Of a stretch of 64,000 bases of DNA, positions 54,954-64,000 are shown piece by piece; position 1 is the stretch's first letter, and every line of letters starts with the position of its first letter. The position numbers and the translations under genes were made by a program. The stretch covers positions 83,404,340-83,468,339 of the forward strand of contig CM043971.1 in assembly GCA_014529385.2 (NCBI GenBank). Reading direction: 5' to 3'. This stretch comes from Adiantum capillus-veneris. Lineage: Eukaryota; Streptophyta; Polypodiopsida; Polypodiales; Pteridaceae. Below the pieces are notes generated by a model. That model saw only the letters and a list, made by a program, of their open reading frames with translations. It did no database searches and was not told the origin of the DNA.

Positions 54954-55021
54954 CGTATCACAAAAGAGAAGGGGGAAAAAGAGAAAGAGAACTCAAGAAT
55001 CTGAGGGGCAACACGCCAGCT

Positions 55022-55444
55022 ATAGAGAAGAAGTTGGAGATGGAGATGGATTGAGGGTAAGAGCTCGAGGGAGAGAAGGTGATTCCGATGCCAAGGCAAG
55101 AGAGCTTTTGCTTCTGAGAACTTATGTGTGTGTTTTGAAAGTCAAGGGAAAGGGATCTTTATATAGGCTCTCAAGGACAAAATCAAAAGCTAAGAATAAC
55201 GAAAAGCAGAGAAATAAGTTTGCGTGCATTCGTGGTTTCTTTTTATGGACGCAGATCTCAATGTGCGATTTTGAGTCTCTAAGTTTAGGAGAAGCTTGGC
55301 TTTGAAGAAAAGAAGCTCTAAACTTGACTTACTTCTCTTTCTTCTCTAAAAATACTCCTTTTTTTCTAAAAATACTGATTCTACTCCTTCTCTTCTAAAA
55401 ATACTCCTCTTTTTTTAAAAATACTCCTTCTTTCTTAAGGGTCA
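55022..55444 (-). repeat. 5' LTR-like region of the nested element with TATA box and PBS-like site
   Basis: The minus strand begins TGACCC at 55444, where copia gag text ends. It contains repeated AGTATTTTTAGAAGA units (55310-55440) and a TATA box at 55158-55165. It leads to TGGCGTGTTGCCCC at about 55018, which resembles the tRNA-Asp-type primer-binding site of some Ty3 elements. No second LTR copy was found, so the assignment is inference. Confidence 0.5.
55158..55165 (-). promoter_or_regulatory. TATA box
   Basis: TATATAAA on the minus strand, followed by a pyrimidine-rich leader and, about 200 bases on, the first ATG at 54953. Placement fits the U3/R boundary of an LTR. Confidence 0.55.
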
Positions 55445-55459
55445 ACTCTTATCTTTAGA

Positions 55460-56188
55460 TATAGTCTTGAGGCTTAAGTTTTCCATATAACCTATTATTT
55501 CCAAGTGAATAAGAGCCATAATTAATAATTTCCAGAGTCTGGTTACGAACCGATTGTTCCGTTGGAATGCTCTATGATTTAACAAAATGAAAACCTTAAA
55601 CATTTTTGCAAAGTAAATGAAATAGTTTTTGTTGCTCATTGATATCCTTGACACCAACAAGGAAAATGTCCATATCATCTTCCTCATGCATAATCTTCAA
55701 CTTCAGCTCGTTATGCAGCATGCAATTTTTGCCTCATTGTGACTTGCATAAAGACCAGCCAAAATATCCCAAGCCCGTTTTACAAATTTTGCTAAATAAA
55801 TTTGAATAGTTATAGTGTGCTTCCTAGACAATGCGATCAATGCATGAGCCTGTGCATCTTTTACATCCCAACAAGCTTGCTCAGCCGTAGGCAAAACAGC
55901 TGTAGCAGTAGCAGTCCTGCCACCAAAGTCTACAACATTCTCAACATTGCCTACATCCTCAAAACTACGGCGTACATCAATGCTCTGCACAATATTCCAA
56001 ACACCCTTTGACACAAGGACATGTTGCATCATATAAGCCCACATAGAGTAATTGTCCGCATCCATCAGTAGTAGCAAACATCTTGAACACATCTGTGTTC
56101 TTGTCAGCCATGGGAAATGTTGCACTTGATGTGAAAAATACTCAAAAAGAGGATAAACAAAGTGGGAACAACGCGTGCTATATAGCAC
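55460..56188 (-). pseudogene. Ty1/copia gag (UBN2-type)
   Basis: The minus-strand frame 56188-55703 carries LMDADNYSMWAYMMQHVLVS, WDVKDAQAHALIALSRKHTI and AKFVKRAWDILAGLYASHNE, the standard copia gag (UBN2) text. After a frame change, MNEEDDMD-like and FLVGVKDINEQ-like residues continue to about 55460. The start lies roughly 240 to 300 bases after the primer-binding site. Gag packages element RNA. The gene is cut at about 55445 by the nested element. Confidence 0.88.
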
Positions 56189-56396
56189 AAACCGTAGAAT
56201 ATTGTAAGAGACCTGTTATGTAAAAAATGGCATTGATAAAAAAATTTAAACAAAATGACAAAATAGCTTGTGCAGTTTTCTTGTAGTGGAAACAAAAGCC
56301 GAAATGATCCCGAATCAAAAATGTGAGTAGAAAATTTGGAAAAAGTGAGCATGTGTGTGCTAGAGCTGCTGGCGACGAAGCCCAAGAGAGGACGCA

Positions 56397-56412
56397 ACCT
56401 ACTCTGATACCA
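56397..56412 (-). promoter_or_regulatory. Primer-binding site, tRNA-iMet type
   Basis: TGGTATCAGAGTAGGT on the minus strand, two bases after the LTR end; it matches the initiator-tRNA 3' end pairing sequence (TGGTATCAGAGC) in its first eleven bases. Confidence 0.9.
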
Positions 56413-56414
56413 AT

Positions 56415-56644
56415 TGTTGGCATTAGGGTGGCAGGAAAAGACACACATCTTGGATAAGACGAAGGAAGATCAAGGCACACAACAGAGAGTATATTATGTA
56501 GTGTGCAATGGAAAGATAGAAAGCCCTAGAGTGATGGGTGTATATACAATGCACGGGGGGAAAAAAATCCTAGTGAGGGAAAAAATGCCCGAGCGGTCCT
56601 AAATGTGTCCACACACATCACTACCACATGTTTATGGTAACACA
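56415..56644 (-). repeat. 5' LTR of the split Ty1/copia element
   Basis: On the minus strand starts TGTGTTACCATAAAC and ends CCAACA, followed by the primer-binding site. Matches the 3' LTR at 45728-45953 along its length with many substitutions, showing an old insertion. Confidence 0.9.
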
Positions 56645-57883
56645 AACCCCTCTTGTACATGAATTTTTGTAACTTTTTGAAATTAAAAAAACCCCTCTAG
56701 ATGAGCTAATGTGCTACACTTACATATTTTGAGGTGGATCCCCCAAGAATTATGAAAGTCATTGTGACATTGCAGAATGTATGTGTTGTAAACAAAAACT
56801 ACTAAATTTAGGCCTATCATAAAGTCCCTTTCTTATCTCGCACCTATTTGATGAATTTGAGACCCTGTGGTGGTCTAGGGTGGTGCATCTTGTAGATATG
56901 TAGGTGAATCACATGCGCTCGGTAGGAGGGTACATTCGTATCAATTATAGATTTACACTTACTAATGGAGAGGTAGTTTTGTTCAATCCAAAAAATGTGT
57001 GAAGGGAGTTTTTAAATAGGCTCTGATCATAGGCAATATAGAGGATTTTGTAAGGTGCACCCCCCAACGGGTGGTCCTAGATGGTCTTATATATCTTCAT
57101 AAAAAATTTGGTCGCAATTGCACCCAAGAACACCTCTGTCATGTAGTAGGTAGTAGGTAATGTTGTCATCTCCATCTATTTTGGTAAAGTATAGCATTGA
57201 TATATCCAAGGGTAGACTTGTTTTCCCTTATCATGCACGTACAGAAGTACATTGTTGAAGTCAACAATGACTGCCAAATCCCTATTGCCATCAAAACAAC
57301 TGATGATGCAATGAATTCTATGGTCAATGTGCTCTACCTCATTGGTGGTAGGTAGGGGTTTTGAGCCAATGTTCAACATGAAAGTTTACTACGGAACACA
57401 TGAACAAAAATTCAAAGAAAACACTTATATATTATATAAAAGATACAAAGCTGCAAGAAGCCAAAGCTTCTTGCATGCTTTGGTTTTGGGGGGGAGTATG
57501 TTAGTACGTTTTTTGGGGGTCGTGGGTCAACCCATCCTCCACTTGCTTTTTGCTTTTCTTCTAAAGCTCCCTTGCAAACAATTGCAGGGTTGCCTGCATT
57601 TCAGGATCCAACAACTCAGTAGGCAGTGTCGCCCTTAACAATATCAAAACCCAAGTTCACTATGGTAAGGCAAGTTAGGAGCAAGGGTAGTAAATGGTGA
57701 TCACAATGAACAGTCGGACCATGAATCAGAGATGGGAGGATAATAAGTAGACAAAACCAACATTACATGCATTGCTTGCAGAATGAGGTGTCTCCTTCAG
57801 CATCTCCCCATTACCAAGCTTATCAATTTTCACAAAGTTCGTGTACTTCCTCAGCAAGGCGTCCATGCTGAAGAGCTCATCCA
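56645..57883. other. No gene recognised
   Basis: The minus-strand frame 57379-57176 (IHCIISCFDGNRDLAVIVDF, VHDKGKQVYPWIYQCYTLPK) looks protein-like but I cannot name it. The rest is without readable domains. Confidence 0.35.
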
Positions 57884-59499
57884 TGTCATAATAACTAATA
57901 TCTAATTCTCCTTAATGATTTTCTCTTGTTAAATTAATCATTTAATATGGGAAAGTACCAAGGGAGAAAAAGCTAGAATATTGGTTAAGTTGGTCTACTG
58001 GCCACAATAGAGATCCAAAGGAGGGAAAATAGGATCCAAAGGGGGGGGGCATCTTCAAAAGAGGAATGTGCAACAATGGGCTTCAAAGACCCTAAGGTTC
58101 AGCCCATTAAGACTTCCAAAATGCTAAGGTTCCAAAATTCAAAGGTTATGTCCAATCGTCCAACCCTAGGGAAAATTGGATGCTTTGCAGTAGTGTGCCA
58201 AAAAGTCTTTGCAAGCTCCTACATAAGAGGGGGCAAACCCTTTTAGTAGAGGATAAGAGAGAAACACACATACACACACACACACACTCATGCAAGCCCC
58301 TTTACACAAAGGGCATAGTGGACACATGTCAGCTCCCTAGGCCAATTTCCCACAAGGTGCATTCAAATCCTATTGGATGGCCATACAGGTGGACCAGTGA
58401 GAATTAGGCTAGAGTAAATCTAGTTTAATTCATTTAAAAAAAACACTTAATAAAAGAACCAATAAGAATTAAGCTCTCTAGAAGACTATTGGCTAGTCTC
58501 CCAAGGGGTCCAATGAGCATTCAACAGCCCAATGGCTTGCCTGATTCCTATTGAATAGAAGACTAAGGGGCCCAATGAGAGTTTAATTGCATTAATTAAT
58601 TACCAAAAATCTCTCACAAAAGGGAAAAGGGGGACACTTTTCACAAGGCTATCACTTATGCTTCTCAATTTTCATTAGCTAAGCTTTGTAGGGTCCAATG
58701 GGGTGCCAGCATGAGTAAATTGCAAGAGGGCGGTGACCAAGAGAGAGAAGGGGCTGATTTTGGCAAGCCATTAACACACACACACACACACACACACACA
58801 ATCTCATGTGTGAAGCAAGAAGACTCTCTCTCTCTCTCTCTCCTTCTCAAGCTTTAATGGAAAGCTCATCATCTACTCCAAGCTTGGAGAAGGGAGGCCT
58901 ACACCAACAACTCTTGGCTTTGTGATGCAAATCCAACCGAGAGCCAAGCTTCAATGCATGATCATCTCCTCTACCATGCTAATTACTAAGCTATGCTAAG
59001 CTATTATGAGTGATTATGTGAGGAGCTATACTTCTTTCTCGTAAGACTACTCCTTCTTCCTCTCAATCTACTCTCATACCCCGCTAGCTCTCACCATCTT
59101 TGAAGGTGTGTGAGGTCTTGGGTCTGAGACTGTGAGGGAATTGATGTGTTTTAAAGTGTTTGCTTGGTGCTTGAAGCTTCCATCTTCATTGCACTAGCTA
59201 GTTATTTAAGGAGCACAAATAATTGTATTGTAAAATGTCTCCCTTGATGGGGGAAACCTATAATACGAAGCTTTTTGGAGGGGGGACTGGCTCCATAAAA
59301 ATCTGGTCCTCAACTATTGTCAAATGTTAATTTCTCTCTCTTTTGAAGTATTGTTCATGCCTATCTAACTAGTTGTTATGCTTTTGTTTCTCTCTCCATC
59401 CAAGCTTTCTTGCTCATTAGGAATCTATTCTAGTAAAATGCTCACTATGTCTATGCTATTTTCCACTACACACAAGTTATTAGGCCATTAAATGCTACA
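57884..59499 (+). repeat. Solo LTR of family R with perfect 5-bp target duplication ATCCA
   Basis: Starts TGTCATAATAAC and ends ATGCTACA. ATCCA occurs immediately before (57879-57883) and immediately after (59500-59504). Length is 1616 bp. It is colinear, inverted, with the LTR at 12346-13871. No polypurine tract upstream and no primer-binding site downstream are visible, so the internal part was lost by LTR-LTR recombination. Confidence 0.9.
58774..58841. repeat. (CA)n and (CT)n tracts inside the solo LTR
   Basis: ACACAC at 58773-58800 and CTCTCT at 58825-58841, separated by about 24 bp. Confidence 0.92.
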
Positions 59500-59531
59500 A
59501 TCCATATCGTGCGTGAACGATGTGGAAGCAC

Positions 59532-59785
59532 CTAGGTCAAAAAAATTTGGACCTTGTGTTTTTAGATTCTCCTTTTGATCCAAGTTTAAATGCATGCTCA
59601 TCTCCTCTGCCATATAATACCAACCAAGATCGAAGCTTAAATGTTTTGACCTGAACAAGATCCAAGCAAGATGAGCAACCATGATAAATTATTAATATAA
59701 TACCAACCATGCTCATCTTGCTTGGATCTTGTTTAGGTCAAAACATTTTGGACCTTGTGTTTTTAGATTCTCCTTTTGAAGATCT
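59532..59785. repeat. Inverted plus direct repeat cluster
   Basis: A 39-bp arm at 59639-59677 (TTTTGACCTGAACAAGATCC core) is the reverse complement, one mismatch, of 59710-59748. In addition AGGTCAAAA..TTTGGACCTTGTG with TTTTTAGATTCTCCTTTTGA is directly repeated at 59532 and 59735. It lies exactly where the gypsy pol text at 59.79 kb ends. Confidence 0.92.
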
Positions 59786-60350
59786 ATCCACTGATATATA
59801 GTATGATAGGTAGTTTTTCATGTGACATGTAGAAATTGTAGCTCGAAGGTTTGTCAAAGGTGCTGTCAAGGACAGTCCTTTTTGTACCACCAAAGCATGA
59901 TTTTAGCCATAGAGATAGCATCCTTAATCTTTTGAAAATATTCTTGTAGGTTTCGGTTATACTCATCTGCAGACTGAAGATCTTCTTGTGTACCTTAAGT
60001 AGCAGGGGACTTTTAGATCTTCCCTCAATCACCTCAAAAGGTGCTTTTTCCGTGGAGGTATGTACAATGTTATTGTAGGCATACTCTAATAAGGGTAAGT
60101 ACTTCTCCCATTGGGACCTTTGATCTACTTCCGTTACATAGGCTATTAGTAGATAAAGTATCGTTAAGTTAGCTATTTCACTTTGGCCATCCGTTTGCGG
60201 GTGATAGGCCGAAGAGAAATTTAGCCTTGTCCTTAAATTCTCAAAGAGACCCTTCCAGAAATTTCTGGTCATTCTAGGATCTATATCCGACACTATGGAC
60301 ATCGTCAAGCCATTGTACTTGAAGATTTGTGATATGAAGAGGGTTGCCAT
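59784..60350 (-). pseudogene. Gypsy integrase, core second half
   Basis: Open for 188 codons: MATLFISQIFKYNGLTMSIV, SDIDPRMTRNFWKGLFENLR, FSSAYHPQTDGQSEIANLTI, WEKYLPLLEYAYNNIVHTST and PFEVIEGRSKSPLL. D of SDIDPR and E of DGQSE are the second and third residues of the DDE triad. After ITETYKNIFKRL the C-terminal barrel begins but is lost at 59784 near the inverted repeat. Integrase inserts element cDNA into the chromosome. Confidence 0.9.
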
Positions 60351-60399
60351 TTGATGGGCTTTGATAGTCTTTTTGAGAGATATAAAATGAGCTTATTTG

Positions 60400-60889
60400 T
60401 TGAACCTGTCTTCTACTGACTTCTCCATATTCCCGTATTCCCATGGATGGACTTAGGCAATCCAAAGATAAAATCCATGGATATGATCTCCCATGGTGAA
60501 TTAGGGATTGGCAAAGGTTAAAGAAATCCAGGTTTATTCCCTCTATCAAACTTCGTCTTTTGGCATACCATACATCTAGAAACATACTCTTGTATGTCTC
60601 CTTTCATGGTAGGCCAATAGAAATATGTTGCAATCCCTTTTAGGGTAAACTGAATCCCTTTATGCCCCATAAAAGGAGGAGCATGAGATTGATACATTAC
60701 TTTCTCGCATAGTGAGTTAGTAACGCATAGTCTATTGCCATAGAGAAGATAACAATCTTGTAAGGTAAATGGTTCCTCTTTCTTCCCTAGTGCAAGAGCT
60801 GAAATCGCATCTCTAAAATCGGGATCAATAGCATACTCATCTATCATAGAAGATAGATCATTGTGAGTTTCAATGGAAACCGCATTCAC
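60400..60889 (-). pseudogene. Gypsy integrase, zinc-binding domain and core start
   Basis: Frame 60889-60518: HNDLSSMIDEYAIDPDFRDA, EEPFTLQDCYLLYGNRLCVT, then HAPPFMGHKGIQ and SRCMVCQKTKFDRG, the His-His-Cys-Cys zinc domain. The core begins in another frame with [18 protein letters not shown] near 60500-60450, providing the first catalytic aspartate. A frame change near 60520 and a stop near 60415 break it. Confidence 0.82.
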
Positions 60890-61220
60890 TCTCGGTCATC
60901 TTGAGTGCATCAGCTACTTGATTATGCTTACCAGCAATGTGAGCAATATGAAAATGAAATTGCAAAAGGAATTTTTCCCACCTCATTTGTTTGTCGGAGA
61001 GCTTGGTCTGCGTCCTGAAGTACTTAAGGCTTTGGTGATCCATCCGCAGAATGAAAGGAGTCCCCAATAAATAGTGCTTCCACGAGTCTAAGGCATGTAG
61101 AACTGCGAGGAGTTCCTTTTCATATATGCCTAGAGCTTGCCCAACAAGTTCGAGCCTTCGACTTTCATAAGCTATGGTATGCCCTTCTTGGAGCAAAACA
61201 GCTCCAAGGAAATCACACAA
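60870..61220 (-). pseudogene. Gypsy RNase H
   Basis: The open frame of 116 codons reads CDFLGAVLLQEGHTIAYESR, YEKELLAVLHALDSWKHYLL, RMDHQSLKYFRTQTKLSDKQ and HIAHIAGKHNQVADAL, the Ty3-type RNase H. The acidic triad (D of the CDFLG region, E of YEKEL, D of RMDHQS) is present. It follows the RT block and leads into the integrase linker. Confidence 0.88.
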
Positions 61221-62480
61221 ACGTCACATTGGACCTCGAATGGCTTTGAGAGATCCGGCAGTGTAAGCTTTTCTTTAAGCTTTTTGAAAGCATTGTTTTT
61301 CTTGGTAGACCATGTATACCTATTGTTTTTCTTTGTTAGATCATGTAATGGTCCTACTATTAGTGACAACTTTTCTATGAAGCGTCTATAGTATGCATAT
61401 ATACCTATAAAGATTCTTAGTTTATGAAGATTCCTTGTATTAGGCCATTCTTTTATTACCTCTAGCTTTGATGGATCCATTTGGATGCCGGCTTGAGAGA
61501 TAATGTGACCTAAATATTAAATCTCTTGTAAGAAAAACTCACTTTTCTTTCGATTAACATAAATTTTATTCTCTAGTAAGACTTGAAATATTACCTAGAG
61601 ATGTTGCTTGTGTTCGTCTAGTGAATTAGAGTAGATGATAGTATCATCAACCAGTAAAGGTTCAGTGAGGCCTGAATAGCTTCTCCATCAAGCGGTTGAA
61701 TGTGGCTAGTGCATTGGTCAAGCCAAAAGGCATGACAATGTATTCGTAAAGACCAAACGTAGTGCGAAATGCCGTCTTTACAATGTATTGATCAACTATC
61801 CTAATTTGATGATAGCCACTTTTTAGGTCAATTCTACTAAAGTAGGTTGACCCTTGTAGCTTATCAAATAGATCTTCTACCTGTGGAATGGGAAACCTAT
61901 TTTGATAGTGATCCTATTTAGTGCTCTATAGTCGACACACATATGATATGTGCCGTATTTCTTTTGCACTAATAGCATGGGTGAGCAAAATGGAGATGAG
62001 CTAGGCCTAACCATGCCCTTCTCAACTAACTCATGCCCTTTCCGCATAATCTCCTCTTGTTGAGCTTGAGAAACTCTACAGGGAGGTTTACTAGGCAGTG
62101 ACCTTCCTGGAAGAAGTTCAATTGCATTGTCATCATTTCCTCGTTTAGGAGGTAGTTCACAAGAGATATCTTCAATAAAAACATCTTGAACTACCTTGAG
62201 AAAATTGGGTAACTCTAATTCTTTTTAATTGTTTATGCTAAAGCATTAGGTTCATTTTGAGAATCTTCAACAAAAATCATGTACATGGAAATAGAGCTCT
62301 TTATTATATACAATGGGTATGGTGTTACCCAAATCCTTAGCATCTATGTACATATCTTTTCCCTGAACCTAAAGTAGATTTTCCTTTCAACGAATTTAAC
62401 ATTGGCAGCCATGCGATCAAACCATGGTGCCCCTAGGATTACGTCATCCTCGTGCTTAAGAGGAGAGATAAAGAAGTCCT
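61220..62480 (-). pseudogene. Gypsy reverse transcriptase
   Basis: Minus strand, in several frames: ILGAPWFDRMAANVKFVERK near 62440-62380, LNKRRLCG and RKGHELVEKGMVRP-like near 62060, [14 protein letters not shown] near 61850-61805, [20 protein letters not shown] near 61755-61695 and VDDTIIYSNSLDEHKQHL near 61655-61600, where VDDT holds both catalytic aspartates. The open frame 61480-61172 follows (MDPSKLEVIKEWPNTRNLHK, IFIGIYAYYRRFIEKL, PLHDLTKKNNRYTWS). This is a full RT plus connection domain, interrupted by about ten stops or shifts. Confidence 0.85.
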
Positions 62481-62587
62481 ATTTGTTCACATAGCTTTAA
62501 ACATGGAGCCTCAATTTCTCGATTAAGGGAGTGACTGAAGCTTCTTGCCCATTGAAAGCACCATCAGCAGGTACAACATATCCCATC

Positions 62588-63305
62588 TCATATGCTTGGA
62601 TACCTAGCTTGGTGGCCAACTCTGTTGGATAAGAAATTGTGAGTAGAACTTGGGTCAAAGAGAATAAAAGCATCATGTTCTCTTACCGTTCCCCAAGCAT
62701 GGCATAGAGGAGATTCTTTGTGGTGAGCTTTCTCTTCTTGGATTTCAACCAAGGTAGCTCTATGAGGCTCATGGCAGGTGTTCTTTTGGGGCCAAGCGAG
62801 GTACGCATGCCCTTGCTCTCCGCATTTGAAACAACGGCTATCCTTGCGAGCGATAACACTCAAGCTCTTCAAGAAAGACTTTACTTTTGCCTTTATAAAC
62901 TCCCTTCTCCTTAGCTTTGTTTTTGTTGGCGTTGCCATTAGGAGACTTTTGGACATTGTCCTTCCACTTAGGCTCATTGTTACGGTCCTTGTTCTCCGTG
63001 GGCTTAAGATTTCTCTTAGCCCCTGTTTGGAAATTGATTCGTGAAGGCACCATGGTATGGTGTATGACCATAGATATGGTGCATGGCCTTTGAGAGTTGA
63101 CACACTCCACCATTTCTTCAGTTCAGCCTGCACAAAATTGTTGTTTTTTCTCTCCAAAATCCATCTTTTTGAAGACAGTGACTTTGAGATGTAAGTCCCA
63201 AAACTTGTCTACATATTTGTGAATGGATTCATAGGGAGAGATCTTCAAGCTTCTCCATTCGGTGAGTACTTTGTCTTTGGAATCGGTGGCCAAAAACTGC
63301 TTCAT
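62588..63305 (-). pseudogene. Gypsy gag end, zinc knuckle and protease
   Basis: KQFLATDSKDKVLTEWRSLK and YVDKFWDLHLKV (63305-63180) end the capsid. A basic linker (about 63040-62880) follows, then CFKCGEQGHAYLAWP at about 62835-62790, in which the last cysteine of the CX2CX4HX4C knuckle is tryptophan, then HDAFILFDPSSTHNFLSNRV at about 62675-62620, the protease active site in which the usual D-P-G-S is D-P-S-S. Both changes argue for inactivity. Frames 63157-62588 carry the knuckle and protease without a stop between them. Confidence 0.82.
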
Positions 63306-64000
63306 AATGGAAGCTCTTAAAGATTTCCGTGTTTGTGGAGCTTCACCATTTGTCCGTAGGCTAGATCACCATTGCCTGGCGGACTTTTGAAAATGCATAG
63401 CTACATGGTGTAGCTTAGAGTACTCCCTCAAGCCCTCATCTCCAGATTCCGCATTGAATTTTTGGATGAAAGCCAAGGCTTTGTCTATAGCACCAAAGGT
63501 GCCATCGTAGGTAAGGAAAGAGATGCTCTTTCCTCCCTCTTTGAACTTCTTGAGCTTGGACGGTCTCTTCCACACGGCATAGGATTTCCTATGGCCTCTT
63601 CTTTTTTATGGTTCTAAAGTTGTACCATCACTTTCTTCAGAAGATGAAGAATTTGAGGAAGATGGTGACCTCTTTCTTGCCTTTTTCTTGCCTTGTTCCT
63701 CTTTGTCTGCACCATCACTTTCTTCATAAAACGAAGAGTATGAAGAAGATGGAGAAGAGGCTGACCTCTTTCTCGCCTTTTTCTTCTCTTGTTTTCTGTC
63801 ATCCCTCTTTGAATTATGGTTTGGAGAAGTGTGCGATGGTCTTCTCCGCCTAGGAGGTGATGGAGAGCACTTTGCCCGCCGTCTTCGTGGATCCATCTCC
63901 ACCGAGGTGGCAGAAGACTCACTTCTTTCTTGTTCTTTTGGTGGGGTCTTTTGAGTTCTCCTTTGGGAAGGAGATGGGTCATCAAGTAGTGAATTTTGGA
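63305..64000 (-). pseudogene. Gypsy gag, N-terminal and capsid part
   Basis: Minus strand: a Ser/Arg/Lys-rich N-terminus (RRRRAKCSPSPPRRRRPSHT, KKKARKRSPSSSNSSSSEES), open from the window edge, then WKRPSKLKKFKEGGKSISFL and LREYSKLHHVAMHFQKSARQ (63575-63366), a retrotransposon gag capsid signature. A stop at 63366 and breaks on each side of 63305 interrupt it. The two S/R/K-rich blocks (near 63790-63760 and 63700-63670) repeat the motif KKKARKRS. The start codon is not certain because the frame is open to the edge. Confidence 0.72.

Larger units (their letters stand above)
45728..56644 (-). mobile_element. Ty1/copia retrotransposon split by a nested 9-kb block
   Basis: The outer ends are two related LTRs, 226 and 230 bp, same orientation. 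Next to the right (5') LTR are a primer-binding site and copia gag; next to the left (3') LTR are PPT and RNase H. Protease, integrase and most of RT are missing. Between 46500 and 55444 lies another LTR element on the same strand. I infer insertion of that element plus deletion of the copia middle. The 5-bp flanks (TTCTT left, AACCC right) do not match, so either the termini are slightly misplaced or the ends have rearranged. Confidence 0.75.
59784..64000 (-). mobile_element. Ty3/gypsy retrotransposon, gag-pol, continues past right edge
   Basis: Minus-strand gag, zinc knuckle, protease, RT, RNase H and integrase in the standard Ty3/gypsy order. Related to the pieces at 14.2-16.7 and 31.98-33.15 kb. 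The integrase C-terminus and LTR are replaced at 59785 by an inverted repeat. The 5' LTR is beyond the window. Many frame breaks, but catalytic residues of RT and integrase are still readable. Confidence 0.9.

Noticed and set aside
63614-63985. 123-residue minus-strand frame
   Set aside because: Out-of-frame shadow of the Ser/Arg-rich gag N-terminus, whose own frame is supported by continuity with the capsid.

Overview
The window looks like nuclear DNA from a land plant with a large, repeat-rich genome. No host gene is intact. What can be read is a mosaic of decayed transposable elements of plant type (Ty3/gypsy and Ty1/copia LTR retrotransposons, L1-like LINEs, CACTA/En-Spm DNA transposons, MITEs) set in AT-rich filler with very many long (TG)n, (AG)n and (CT)n microsatellites. 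A broken PPR gene has the repeat wording I associate with seed-free plants, especially ferns. I therefore favour a fern, with modest confidence; a gymnosperm cannot be excluded.

Layout. 0.5-1.2 kb: minus-strand LINE ORF1 remnant. 1.4-4.2 kb: poly-G run, a truncated MITE copy and a dispersed repeat pair. 3.0-6.3 kb: two minus-strand CACTA transposase (Tnp2) remnants. 6.5-11.6 kb: the best-preserved element, a nearly complete plus-strand LINE bracketed by GA microsatellites. 12.3-16.7 kb: the 3' half of a minus-strand Ty3/gypsy element (RT, RNase H, integrase, chromo-type end) with its 3' LTR. 18.6-19.0 kb: a CpG-rich duplicated block. 19.1-24.9 kb: a CACTA element on the minus strand whose coding region lies between two AACC-rich arrays. 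25.6-26.9 kb: PPR pseudogene. 28.4-33.7 kb: pieces of three LTR retrotransposons. 34.7-37.7 kb: an unrecognised plus-strand gag-like and coiled-coil reading frame. 38.0-39.0 kb: two MITE-like elements. 41.3-44.3 kb: microsatellite modules and duplications. 44.5-45.1 kb: LINE tail.

45.7-56.6 kb: a Ty1/copia element with two LTRs, a primer-binding site, gag at one end and RNase H at the other. Its middle is replaced by about 9 kb of a different LTR element with LTR-like promoter, gag and retropepsin, followed by an unusual region of repeated W-[I/V]-P-K motifs. 57.9-59.5 kb: a solo LTR with a perfect 5-bp target duplication, belonging to the same family as the LTR at 12.3-13.9 kb. 59.8-64.0 kb: a minus-strand Ty3/gypsy gag-pol that runs off the right edge.

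The genes do not form a host pathway; they are independent parasites that inserted into one another. All coordinates of decayed elements are approximate unless an exact terminus is stated. No alignments or database searches could be run, so family names rest on motifs read by eye.
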